DNA of 64,000 nt from Rhodothermus bifroesti. GTDB taxonomy: Bacteria; Bacteroidota; Rhodothermia; Rhodothermales; Rhodothermaceae. The notes beneath the pieces are model-generated. The model ran no database searches. It saw only the letters and a list, made by a program, of their open reading frames with translations, and had not been told where the DNA came from. Each line of letters starts with the position of its first letter. The stretch's first letter is position 1. The translations under genes and the position numbers were made by a program. The stretch covers positions 62,001 through 126,000 of the forward strand of contig NZ_JAGKTL010000001.1 in the NCBI RefSeq assembly GCF_017908595.1, written 5' to 3'. Shown in pieces: positions 27,194 to 35,989 of this stretch.

Positions 27194-29144
27194 CCTGAGG
27201 CTCCCAAACAATCACAAAACCCCCATGTGGCGGCAGCGTAAGGCGCTGTACCCTTTCGTAGCGCAAGGGGACGTGGAGCAACAAGTCGCGCTGCGGCGCA
27301 TCGATAAAGAGCGCTCCCGTAGGACTTCCTTCCAGAAAAGGTAACGTAAACTCCAGCACCTTTTCCTGCGCTTCGCCATTGATTCCAGCGACGTACCAGC
27401 GCCCGTTTGCATCCTTTCGGGCCAGGATGACAAACTTCCCAGGCCAACCTGCCACAAAGCGGGTTTCCTCCCAGGCTACCGGTACGGTACGTAAAAAGCG
27501 CTGTACAGCTTCGGGCACGTGGGCCATGCCTTCCGGCGTTTCTACAAAGTGCTGCACGCCCGAAGTAAACAAAACTGTGAGGGCAAGCTGAAATCCTTGC
27601 CTTGTCTGACGCAGAATTCCTGGAATACTAGAAAGGCTTAGCGGCGTGTAGTCCATCGGATCAAACACGTTCCGCGTGAAGGGTAGCATGGCTGCATGAT
27701 TGGCCTCGCGATCGGCATCGGCTTGCGTAAAGGTGACAAATTCAAAGCCCCGCACAGCCTCCATCGTCATAAGGTGCGGATATGTACGTGCCCATCCGCG
27801 CGGCAACGTGCAGCCGTGAAAGTTTACCATCAAACGATAAGCAGCAGCGTCCTGTAAGATTTCATGGTAATAGCGAATCATTGAGCGTCCGTCACCACCA
27901 AAAAAATCTACTTTAACACCGCGAATGCCCATAGCTGCAAGTCGCGCAAACTCGCGTTGCCGGTCTTCCCGGGTAAGCAGGCGGCTTTTGGGCCGATACG
28001 TTGTGGTGTTCCAGTCGCCCGAAGCATTATACCACAGCCACAGTCCTACACCCTGCGTAGCGGCATACCGCGCCAGCTCCGCCAGCCGGTCGTACCCGAT
28101 CGTTGAGTCCCAATTAACATCGATCAGCGTGTATTCCCAGCCCATCTTGGCTGCATAGTCAATAAAGCGATGCTGCACTTCGTAGGTAATAGAACTGTCT
28201 TTAAGGAGCCCCCAGCTCCAAGAAGCGCGGCCTGGGCGAACGAACGTTGTGTCTAGGGCTATGGCTGGGGCGGCTAGGTCAGTCCCCAGCGTCGACTCCA
28301 CCAATGTTTTAAGATCACCTACCACAAGCACTCTCCAAGGAGTCTGCCAAGGCAGCGGACTCCGGGGCAAATATCCCTGTCCGGGGATCGCCTCTCGGGC
28401 ATCTGGATAGCCAATTTGATAGGCGCCACCGGGCGCCTCAGCGCGCAGCCGTGCACCGCAAAACGTGCTGTCCACATCGGCTTCGGTAAGGAGCACCCAA
28501 TGGGCACCTACCCGAAACAAGGCCGGAAACACCCATCCCGCACCCGTAGGCGAAGGCGTCCCAACCGGGATATCCTGCAGGTAGTATTCCTCGTAGGAAG
28601 GATTCGTCTGGCGCCAGCCGCTTTTCGGCTCAGCTAGGGGCTGGAGCCAAGCCCGCGCACTGTCGGGAAAATCAAAAGTCGTTAGCTCTTCAAGGATTTC
28701 TCGGGGGGCTGCATCGCGCTCTGGAAAGCGATAGCGAAAGGCCACGCCATCGTTCGAAACCCGAAAGCAAAGCTCAATCTGCTGCCCCATAGCATTTCGG
28801 AAACGGTACGTACGCTCATGAGCTACATAACGGTTAACGCGACGCTTGCCTACCCGCAAAGTATAGCGTTCCTCTATGGGCACGATCGGACTGACCGTCT
28901 CCAGTTGCAAGTTTTGGCGAAAGTCACCGTCCGAACGCAGCAGTCCCAACCGAGAAGGTTCAAGCACCGGTTGGCCATCCCGGAAAATCTGGTAGTACAC
29001 TACGCCTTCGACGACCGCGACCCGAACTTCCAGACGGCCATCCGGACTCTTTATACCCTCCTCTGCTGGGCGGCAGGCTGCGATCCATCCTAGACAAAGC
29101 CACCCAAGGAGCAACCTGTAGGCCCAGGGTCCCATACCCGTCAA
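27159..29144 (-). CDS. GH97 lipoprotein, probable retaining alpha-galactosidase type
   Basis: A 661-residue lipoprotein (lipobox IAAC, Cys24) with the GH97 layout: an N-terminal beta-supersandwich (KSPDGRLEVRV...), a TIM barrel beginning near SWSWGLLKD, and a C-terminal sandwich. Asp413 in GVKVDFFGGDG and Glu462 in TMEAVRGFEF fit the nucleophile and acid/base of the retaining subgroup, represented by the Bacteroides alpha-galactosidase, rather than the two-glutamate inverting SusB subgroup. A galactose product would match galM in the same operon and galTK nearby. Subgroup choice rests on eyeballed motifs. Its start overlaps the GH51 stop by 4 bases (translational coupling). Confidence 0.87.
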   Translation of the reverse strand: MTGMGPWAYRLLLGWLCLGWIAACRPAEEGIKSPDGRLEVRVAVVEGVVYYQIFRDGQPVLEPSRLGLLRSDGDFRQNLQLETVSPIVPIEERYTLRVGKRRVNRYVAHERTYRFRNAMGQQIELCFRVSNDGVAFRYRFPERDAAPREILEELTTFDFPDSARAWLQPLAEPKSGWRQTNPSYEEYYLQDIPVGTPSPTGAGWVFPALFRVGAHWVLLTEADVDSTFCGARLRAEAPGGAYQIGYPDAREAIPGQGYLPRSPLPWQTPWRVLVVGDLKTLVESTLGTDLAAPAIALDTTFVRPGRASWSWGLLKDSSITYEVQHRFIDYAAKMGWEYTLIDVNWDSTIGYDRLAELARYAATQGVGLWLWYNASGDWNTTTYRPKSRLLTREDRQREFARLAAMGIRGVKVDFFGGDGRSMIRYYHEILQDAAAYRLMVNFHGCTLPRGWARTYPHLMTMEAVRGFEFVTFTQADADREANHAAMLPFTRNVFDPMDYTPLSLSSIPGILRQTRQGFQLALTVLFTSGVQHFVETPEGMAHVPEAVQRFLRTVPVAWEETRFVAGWPGKFVILARKDANGRWYVAGINGEAQEKVLEFTLPFLEGSPTGALFIDAPQRDLLLHVPLRYERVQRLTLPPHGGFVIVWEPQVTLADELRPER

Positions 29145-30733
29145 TTCGGGTAAAACGTCAGTGCCACGACCGACTTGGCAGGCAGGCGCAGCTCATATAC
29201 CCCATTACCGAGCTGTCGGTATCCGGTAAACGCGGTGGGCTGCACCCGGTTAGGCGCCTCAAACGTATTGTGCGCGTCCATAGCGTCGGCTGTAAGCACA
29301 CGCCCGACAACCCGTGCTGGACGTGCCCCTTCAAGGCGACAATGAACCACCCGCTCCTGGTGGGGATCTAGATTGGCAATGGTCAGATGCACAGCCCCTT
29401 CAGCATTGCGCGAAGCCGAGGCATTTAAGGCTGGAATGGCTTCGTTACCGTAGCGGTATTCGCCAGCCTCTAAGGCAATAGGTACTAAGGTGGCATCCTG
29501 ATGCTCCTTGTACAGGTCAAACACGTGGTAGGTGGGCGTTCGCACGATCGTGTCTTCGCCTTCGCGCGTTAGGATAAGGGCCTGCAGCACGTTGATGGTC
29601 TGGGCCAAGTTGGCCATCTTAACGCGATCGGCGTGATGGTTAAAAATGTTTAACGAAACAGCTGCTACAAGCGCATCGCGCAGCGTGTTTTGCTGTACCA
29701 GAAAGGCAGGATTCGATCCGGGCTCTGGTGCATGCCACATGCCCCATTCGTCCACAACCAGACCTACGCGTTTCTCTGGATCGTAGCGGTCCATGACCGC
29801 CTTGTGCCCGCGCAAAACGTTGTCCAAAAACAGCCCTTTCTTCAACCCCTGAAACCATCCCCACTCATCAAAACCGACTGCTGGTTCTTTGTCGTTCCAA
29901 TTGCCCGTTTTTGAAATCCAGGTGTAATAATGCACGGAGATGCCCTGCATCAGCCAGGGATAGCGCCGAAAAACGTGGCGCATGAGCACGCTCGTCCAGG
30001 TAGTATCGGCATCAGCAGGGCCAGCAGCAACCTTGTATAGCTGATTACCGCTGTAATTAAACAAATAGGTGGCAAAGCGGCGGTAAAGGTCAGCATAGTG
30101 CTCTGGGTCCATATGGCCACCACACCCCCAGCTTTCGTTGCCTACACCCCAGAAAGGCACGCGCCAGGGCTTTTCGCGGCCGTTTTGCTTGCGCAGGCGC
30201 GCCATAGGGCCATCCTCGGCCGTCAGATACTCCACCCATTCGGCCATTTCACGGGGCGTGCCGCTACCTACGTTTCCGGCAATGTAAGGCTCGGCACCCA
30301 AGGCCTCTATGAGTTCCATAAATTCATGCGTGCCAAAGCTGTTGTCCTCCACAACCTGCCCCCAGAAAGCATTAAGGATCGGGGGACGCTGCTCCCGAGG
30401 CCCAATTCCATCTTTCCAGTGATACAGGTCGGCAAAACAACCCCCAGGCCAACGCAAGTTTGGAATGCGAATGTGCCGAAGGGCTTCAATAATATCTTGG
30501 CGCAGGTGCCAGCGACCTTGAGCATCCCGCTGCCAAAAACCCCCATAAATGCCATAGCCCAAGTGCTCTATAAAATGGCCGTAAATATGCCGGCTAATCT
30601 GCACCTGCCCTTGATCCGCATAGATCACCAACTGGTGCGTTGGGAGCGCTTCCTGAGCGCGCAATACCGCATGCGGAGATAGCCCGAGGCAAAGTAATAC
30701 CCCTACAAGTAAGCGTGTACGCATCATGGTCAC
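29141..30733 (-). CDS. Second GH51 alpha-L-arabinofuranosidase, exported
   Basis: A 530-residue GH51 enzyme with a signal peptide (cut near VLRAQ). Acid/base Glu200 is in GVGNESWGCGG and nucleophile Glu329 in VVDEWGMWH; RWPGGCFADLYHW and HRI-like segments confirm the barrel. It differs clearly from the first GH51 (SLGNEMDG, AWDEYNVW), so the two probably act on different linkages or chain positions. Middle gene of the galM-GH51-GH97 operon: 32 bases after galM and overlapping GH97 by four bases. Confidence 0.95.
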   Translation of the reverse strand: MTMMRTRLLVGVLLCLGLSPHAVLRAQEALPTHQLVIYADQGQVQISRHIYGHFIEHLGYGIYGGFWQRDAQGRWHLRQDIIEALRHIRIPNLRWPGGCFADLYHWKDGIGPREQRPPILNAFWGQVVEDNSFGTHEFMELIEALGAEPYIAGNVGSGTPREMAEWVEYLTAEDGPMARLRKQNGREKPWRVPFWGVGNESWGCGGHMDPEHYADLYRRFATYLFNYSGNQLYKVAAGPADADTTWTSVLMRHVFRRYPWLMQGISVHYYTWISKTGNWNDKEPAVGFDEWGWFQGLKKGLFLDNVLRGHKAVMDRYDPEKRVGLVVDEWGMWHAPEPGSNPAFLVQQNTLRDALVAAVSLNIFNHHADRVKMANLAQTINVLQALILTREGEDTIVRTPTYHVFDLYKEHQDATLVPIALEAGEYRYGNEAIPALNASASRNAEGAVHLTIANLDPHQERVVHCRLEGARPARVVGRVLTADAMDAHNTFEAPNRVQPTAFTGYRQLGNGVYELRLPAKSVVALTFYPN

Positions 30734-30765
30734 GAGCGAAAGGTTATCAGGGGTTAGTCCAAACT

Positions 30766-31917
30766 TTATTGGAGCACGCTAAAAGCGTAAACTGTCCGCG
30801 AGCGGTACGTCTCACCTGGGCGCAGCACCGGTGAGGGAAAATGGGTTTTGTTGGGGGAGTCTGGAAAATGCTGCGTCTCCAGGCAAAAACCCGTGCGAAG
30901 AGCGTAGACCCTCCCCCCTTTGCCCTGAAGCGAGCCGTCGAGAAAGTTGCCACTGTAGAACTGCAGACCTGGCTCCGTGGTGTAGACCGTCATTACCCGT
31001 CCCGTAGTAGGTTCGTAAACGCGAGCAGCGAGCTCCAACGTGCCCCGCTCTCGGCGCTGCAGCACGAAGTTGTGGTCGTATCCCCGACCACGCTGCAGCT
31101 GCACATCGGCAGCATGAATGCGGGCGCCAATGCGCTGCGCCTGTCGGAAATCGAAGGGAGTGCCTGCAACCGAAAGAATCTCTCCTGTAGGGATGAGCCG
31201 CTCGTCTACTGGGGTAAAGAAGTCGGCAAAGATTTGCAGCTCATGATTCAAAATGTCTCCTTGACCCGCCAAATTAAAATAGGCATGCTGCGTTAGGTTA
31301 ACAATTGTAGGCTTGTCGGTCGTCGCCTCATAGTCGATCACCAACGCATTGGTATCCGTTAGCGTATAGGTAACCGCTACATGCAGCGTGCCTGGATAGC
31401 CTTCTTCCCCGTCAGGGCTCACGTAGGTGAAACGCACGCCAGATTCCGTCCCATTTGAAAACGGCTCGGCCTGCCAGAGCACCTTATCAAAGCCTTTGAT
31501 TCCCCCATGCAAGTGATTGGGACCATCGTTGGCCGCCAGCTCATAGGTGGTGCCCTCCAGAACAAAACGCGCTCCACCAATGCGGTTAGCATAGCGACCT
31601 ACGACAGCACCCATATAGGGATGCGGCTGCAAATAGCCCGATAGGCTATCAAAGCCCAACACCACATCGCCTAAAATGCCGGCCCGATCCGGAACGCGAA
31701 GCGCACGGATAATTGCACCGTAGTTTATCACTTCGACTTCCATACCAGCCGCATTCCGGAGCTGAAAAAGCTCTACCATGCGGCCATCGGGCAACTGCCC
31801 AAACGTTGAGCGACTAACCGATAATGCCGTTGTTTCCACAGACGAAGAGGTTTCGTGTGAAGGGGCGTGACAACCTAACAACCACCCCCCTAAGCATATC
31901 CATACCCAGTTTTTCAT
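30766..31917 (-). CDS. galM: Aldose 1-epimerase (mutarotase), lipoprotein form
   Basis: Interconverts alpha and beta anomers of galactose or related aldoses. The 383-residue protein carries a lipoprotein signal (lipobox LLGC, Cys16), so it works outside the cytoplasm, where it can act on sugars just released by the surface hydrolases. Family motifs are YGAIIRALRVPDR, MGAVVGRYANRI, the substrate-contact NDGPNHLHGG, LTQHAYFNLAG with its catalytic histidine, and the C-terminal FCLETQHFPDSPN with the catalytic glutamate. It heads an operon with GH51 and GH97; a 173-base gap upstream would hold the promoter. Confidence 0.95.
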   Translation of the reverse strand: MKNWVWICLGGWLLGCHAPSHETSSSVETTALSVSRSTFGQLPDGRMVELFQLRNAAGMEVEVINYGAIIRALRVPDRAGILGDVVLGFDSLSGYLQPHPYMGAVVGRYANRIGGARFVLEGTTYELAANDGPNHLHGGIKGFDKVLWQAEPFSNGTESGVRFTYVSPDGEEGYPGTLHVAVTYTLTDTNALVIDYEATTDKPTIVNLTQHAYFNLAGQGDILNHELQIFADFFTPVDERLIPTGEILSVAGTPFDFRQAQRIGARIHAADVQLQRGRGYDHNFVLQRRERGTLELAARVYEPTTGRVMTVYTTEPGLQFYSGNFLDGSLQGKGGRVYALRTGFCLETQHFPDSPNKTHFPSPVLRPGETYRSRTVYAFSVLQ

Positions 31918-32017
31918 GGTACCCCTATGGAAAATTGATGCAAAAACGAGGCTCCTTACCTACGCGCTCACAATTTTTCACAAGACCCTCACGCAGACAA
32001 TTTCAATTTATAAATCG

Positions 32018-32025
32018 AATCGTTT
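32018..32025. promoter_or_regulatory. Candidate LacI-family operator core upstream of galM
   Basis: AATCGTTT, embedded in CGAATCGTTTCG (imperfect palindrome, central CG), lies about 100 bases before the galM start. It is the same 8-mer as at 25883-25890 in the susC leader, which suggests one regulator for both operons. Confidence 0.4.
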
Positions 32026-32090
32026 CGCAGAAAATAGTATCTATTCAAGTTCAAGTCAAGCCAACCTTGCCTAAGCAAAGGAAAGTGCGC

Positions 32091-34085
32091 TTACGCGCGG
32101 GCAACCCGGTAGAGCCATAGCGCCACGCCCAGAAAAGCCAGCACCCCCAACGCTTGGCTCATGGGTGCAAATTCTTCAGGGACCAAACGCAGCACTTCAG
32201 TACTCTGCGCCAAGGCAAACGGCACAGCCAGTAGAATGCCCATAAGCGCCTCCCCCGTGATTAGTCCTGAAGCAAACAGCACACCACGTGAGGATTCTGC
32301 GCCGCTGCGTGCCTTCCCTGCCATATAGGCCACCCATCCCCCCACAAAAATCGGTACAGAAAGCTCCAAGGGCAGGTAAATGCCCACAGCCACAGCCAAC
32401 ACAGGCATCCGAAAGCTACTCCCTCGTGCCTTCAGCCATTGGTCAGCCGCAATGATCGCTACGGCCAGCGTTGCACCTAACCCAATGATGGTCCAATCCA
32501 GGCTCCGATTAAAGACACCCTGGGCTACCGACTGCATTAGGCTAGCCTGCGGTGCGGCCAGCATTTGCCCGGGATCCATGTTAGGACGGGGCAAGACGCC
32601 CCCCAGGCCATAAGCGTTAAACAGCAGCTCCAGCACAGGGGCCACCACAAGGGCACCTGTAAGCGTACCCACGATCTGCATAATCTGCTGCTTATAGGGC
32701 GTAGCGCCTACGAGATAGCCCGTCTTGAGGTCCTGCATATTGTCACCTGCAATAGCAGCAGCACAGCAAACCACCGCACCAATCAAAATGGTCGTGGCTG
32801 CTGCAGTCACTGCACGTGAGGCATCGATACGTACGCCAAAGCCCTGTCCCAAAAGCAGCAAAAGCAGCAACGCAGCCGTCAAAATGGTCGCAATCGTCAC
32901 CCCCGAAATTGGATTATTGGAGGAGCCGACCAACCCTGCCATGTAAGCAGCCACTGACGAAAATAGAAAACCAGCTATCAGCGCAAACAAAACAGCAAAA
33001 ACGATTGTCATCCCATAAGCACCCCCGAAAAGCCCTAAACTCGGGGCATCAATGACGTGTAGAAAAACAACACTCAAAGGTAGGATCAAGACCAGCGTGC
33101 CGATGAGCACAAAAGGGATAGGCGTATCGCGCTCGGTACGCGGCACAGCGGTTTGTTGCCCTTGGCCTACAGCCCGAAATGCTTGCCAGGAAGCGCGCAC
33201 GCCGTCGCGAAGCGGTTTTAACAGCGACAGTAAAGCCCAGATGCCCCCAACCGCCATCGCACCTACCCCCAGATAGCGAATCTTGCTGCTCCAAACCTGC
33301 AGTGCGGCCTCATAGCCCACAACGCCTTGAGGCAGCCCCTGCAGGGCGGTGTACAGCGGAATGCCGAAAAGCCAAGCTACCAAGCCGCCAGCAAACACCA
33401 ACGTGGCAATGCGTAAACCAACAATGTACCCTACAGCCAAAAGCGCTACGCCAAGCTCACTGCCAAAACCAAATAAAGCGCGACCCACCTGTACGGCGGC
33501 GTCGACCGTGCCAGCGAACACCCGAAAGCCCGTCTGTAAAAGCTTGACTAACCCACCCACAACAGCAGCTAGGGCAATGTCGCGCACGCCGCGACCGCCT
33601 TGGCCACCAACGATAAGCACTTCCGCTGTGGCAATCCCTTCCGGAAAACGCAACCCTCCTTCTACAATGAGGGCACGACGCAGCGGAATCGTGAACAGCA
33701 CGCCCAGAACGCCTCCAGTAGCCGCCACAGCCAGCGTATCCAAGTACGGAAAGCCTTGCCAATAGCCCAGCAAAATGAGCGCTGGTAGCGTAAAAATGAC
33801 ACCAGCTGCGATAGCCTCTCCCGCCGAAGCTGCCGTCTGGACGATGTTGTTCTCGAGAATATTCGCGCGCCGAAATAGCCGGAACACGCCCATTGAAATC
33901 ACAGCTGCTGGGATAGAAGCCGAAACGGTCATGCCCACCTTCAGCCCCAGATAGGCATTCGCCGCAGCCAGCACAGCAGCCAACACAACGCCCAGTATCA
34001 GGGCCTTAAGTGTAATCTCTGGGAGTGAGCGCTCGGGAGCAACGTAGGGTCCAGAAGAGGATGGTGGCATCGCCGCTGGTTCCAT
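32091..34085 (-). CDS. OPT-family oligopeptide transporter
   Basis: A membrane protein of about 664 residues with some 15 hydrophobic helices. The segment LPEITLKALILGVVLAAVLAAANAYLGLKVGMTV is the standard N-terminal signature of bacterial OPT proteins, and NIVQTAASAGEAIAAGVIFTLPAL is the first conserved helix pair. It would import peptides or metal-chelate compounds; specificity is unknown. An in-frame ATG at 34181 would add 32 residues, but that stretch is AT-rich with rare codons and looks like promoter DNA, so the ATG at 34085 is preferred. Not part of the sugar operons. Confidence 0.88.
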   Translation of the reverse strand: MEPAAMPPSSSGPYVAPERSLPEITLKALILGVVLAAVLAAANAYLGLKVGMTVSASIPAAVISMGVFRLFRRANILENNIVQTAASAGEAIAAGVIFTLPALILLGYWQGFPYLDTLAVAATGGVLGVLFTIPLRRALIVEGGLRFPEGIATAEVLIVGGQGGRGVRDIALAAVVGGLVKLLQTGFRVFAGTVDAAVQVGRALFGFGSELGVALLAVGYIVGLRIATLVFAGGLVAWLFGIPLYTALQGLPQGVVGYEAALQVWSSKIRYLGVGAMAVGGIWALLSLLKPLRDGVRASWQAFRAVGQGQQTAVPRTERDTPIPFVLIGTLVLILPLSVVFLHVIDAPSLGLFGGAYGMTIVFAVLFALIAGFLFSSVAAYMAGLVGSSNNPISGVTIATILTAALLLLLLLGQGFGVRIDASRAVTAAATTILIGAVVCCAAAIAGDNMQDLKTGYLVGATPYKQQIMQIVGTLTGALVVAPVLELLFNAYGLGGVLPRPNMDPGQMLAAPQASLMQSVAQGVFNRSLDWTIIGLGATLAVAIIAADQWLKARGSSFRMPVLAVAVGIYLPLELSVPIFVGGWVAYMAGKARSGAESSRGVLFASGLITGEALMGILLAVPFALAQSTEVLRLVPEEFAPMSQALGVLAFLGVALWLYRVARA

Positions 34086-34204
34086 AGCCGGATCGCTTTG
34101 TAAAAATCTAGCGACAAAAATACGTAGCAGTGCTTTAAACCCCCAAACGGCAGCCCTACTGGCAAAAAAGGCCTCAGGCATGTTTATTTAATTAGGAGAT
34201 TTTT

Positions 34205-34912
34205 GTGCAACCTAAACCCGAATCGGCCATGAAGCTCACCTATTTTGGTCATTCTGCATTTCAGATCGAGACGAATGGCACAACGCTGCTGTTCGACCCC
34301 TTTATCACTGGCAATCCTCACACGCAAGGTATTGTAACGGCCGCGCAGCTACGGCCCGACGTGATTCTGCTCACCCATGCTCATGGCGACCACTGGGGCG
34401 ATGCGTTGGAAATTGCACGTCGCACCAACGCGCTGCTTGTTGCAAACTTTGAAATTACCCAGTATGCCCAAAAGCACGGGCACCGCAATGTGCACCCTAT
34501 GAACACCGGGGGTTCCTGGCAATTCCCGTGGGGACGCGTTACGCAGACCTATGCACGCCACTCTTCTTCTTTTCCTGATGGTACCTACGGCGGCAATCCA
34601 AACGGGTACATTCTGGAGCTTGAAGGGAAAGTGATCTACGACCTGGGAGACACGTGCCCCTTTGCCGAAATGGCCTGGTATGGCGAAGACTACGCGATCG
34701 ATGTGGCCCTCATGCCGGTAGGCGACCTGTTTACGATGGGAACCGAAGGGGCCGTCCGCGCCGCCAAAATGCTCAAGCCCAAGCTAATCATTCCTATTCA
34801 TTATAACACGTTCCCGCCCATTCAGATCGACATCGAACAGTGCCGGCAGCGACTTGAACAGGAAGGTTTTACGATGCGGGTGCTTAAACCTGGAGAAAGC
34901 CTAGTGATATAA
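34205..34912 (+). CDS. UPF0173-type metallo-beta-lactamase-fold hydrolase
   Basis: A 235-residue soluble protein. LTHAHGDHWGD is the metal-binding HxHxDH motif, followed by further ligands in the RHSSSFPD and DLGDTCPF segments and a C-terminal IIPIHYNTFPP. The layout MKLTYFGHSAFQIE is typical of the UPF0173/YtkL group, whose substrate is not established. The GTG at 34205 is chosen because AGGAGAT lies about 5 bases upstream; the ATG at 34229, where family similarity begins, is the alternative. Transcribed divergently from the OPT gene. Confidence 0.88.
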   Translation: MQPKPESAMKLTYFGHSAFQIETNGTTLLFDPFITGNPHTQGIVTAAQLRPDVILLTHAHGDHWGDALEIARRTNALLVANFEITQYAQKHGHRNVHPMNTGGSWQFPWGRVTQTYARHSSSFPDGTYGGNPNGYILELEGKVIYDLGDTCPFAEMAWYGEDYAIDVALMPVGDLFTMGTEGAVRAAKMLKPKLIIPIHYNTFPPIQIDIEQCRQRLEQEGFTMRVLKPGESLVI

Positions 34913-35009
34913 CCAAAGAGAAGGGGTGGATTTTTTTGCCAATTTTTTTAAATTAGGGGTAAGGGTTGCTTTCTAGTTACCTTACGCCCTCCACCACCCC
35001 TCGCCCCCT

Positions 35010-35987
35010 ATGCATCGCCTTAAACTTCAAGCACTGGTCCGTTGGCCTCGCCTAGGCGGTGTGTGCTTGCTCCTTGGCGCAGGGCTCACGGCAACGGCAA
35101 CTGCCCAGCATCCAACCCGTACAAGCGACGCCCTTTACCAAGGAGAAAGCGCCCGGCGCGTATTTTTTGATGGTTATGCGGTGAGCACAGAGCTGTACTG
35201 TTGCGCCCGCGCCCTCAACCCTGAAGGCGGGCCAACCAGTAGTGGACTATTTGGACTGCCAATTGGCCTGCGCTTTCATCTGACCTATGCGCTCAGTGAT
35301 GTGCTGGACATTGGCACTGTGCTCAATGCTAGCAGCGGCACCAGCGGAGGCACCATGTCGCTCGACTGGATTCTCCTCAAGTATTACCAGACAGCCGACG
35401 AAGGCAGCTACGCTATTCGTCTGGCTGTTGACCCTTCGCTGGACGGCTCACTCGGTTTCCCCCAAATTGATTTGGCCCTACTTACGTCTTCGCTCCTCTC
35501 ACCGGTCGTGGCGGCTACGTATGCCCTTGGCCTGCGCCGCGTGCGGGCGGGGTATGAACGCTGGACCCCGCTGCAGGCCGAAGAACCTACCGAAGTGCCT
35601 CTGATTACCGAACCTCTACCGCGTTTTGAAATTACCTATTTGCGTGCTTTTGGATGGGAGCTGCACCTGATGATGCAATATGCGCTACTGCTTAATCCTG
35701 CGCGAAGCAACGTATTTGTCGGCATGACAGGTAGCGCGCGCCACTACACGCTGATGGAATCGGACCGCGAAACCCGTGAAGTCCGGGCTGGCAAGCGCAG
35801 CGACGAAGCACCCGTTGGAGAAAGCACCTACAGTGGTGGTATCTTGTGGATGCGTGGTGGGGTTGAATATAACCGCCCTTCCTATCAGCTCTCGCCCTTT
35901 GTGGGTTTGCCTTTGCTGTTTTGGTCTTCAGAAACAGACGAATCTTCACCGCGCTTGCTGGCCGGGCTGCGCTTGACGCTGCGCTAA
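35010..35987 (+). CDS. Secreted or outer-membrane protein of unknown function
   Basis: I do not recognise a family. The 325-residue protein has a clear signal peptide (LGGVCLLLGAGLTATATAQ). The rest is rich in alternating hydrophobic strands with aromatic ends (for example FEITYLRAFGWELHLMMQYALL) and ends LLAGLRLTLR, which fits a small outer-membrane beta barrel. A Cys-Cys pair lies near residue 65 (ELYCCARAL). It is preceded by a 97-base gap and ends two bases before the convergent phosphatase gene. Confidence 0.7.
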   Translation: MHRLKLQALVRWPRLGGVCLLLGAGLTATATAQHPTRTSDALYQGESARRVFFDGYAVSTELYCCARALNPEGGPTSSGLFGLPIGLRFHLTYALSDVLDIGTVLNASSGTSGGTMSLDWILLKYYQTADEGSYAIRLAVDPSLDGSLGFPQIDLALLTSSLLSPVVAATYALGLRRVRAGYERWTPLQAEEPTEVPLITEPLPRFEITYLRAFGWELHLMMQYALLLNPARSNVFVGMTGSARHYTLMESDRETREVRAGKRSDEAPVGESTYSGGILWMRGGVEYNRPSYQLSPFVGLPLLFWSSETDESSPRLLAGLRLTLR

Positions 35988-35989
35988 CT

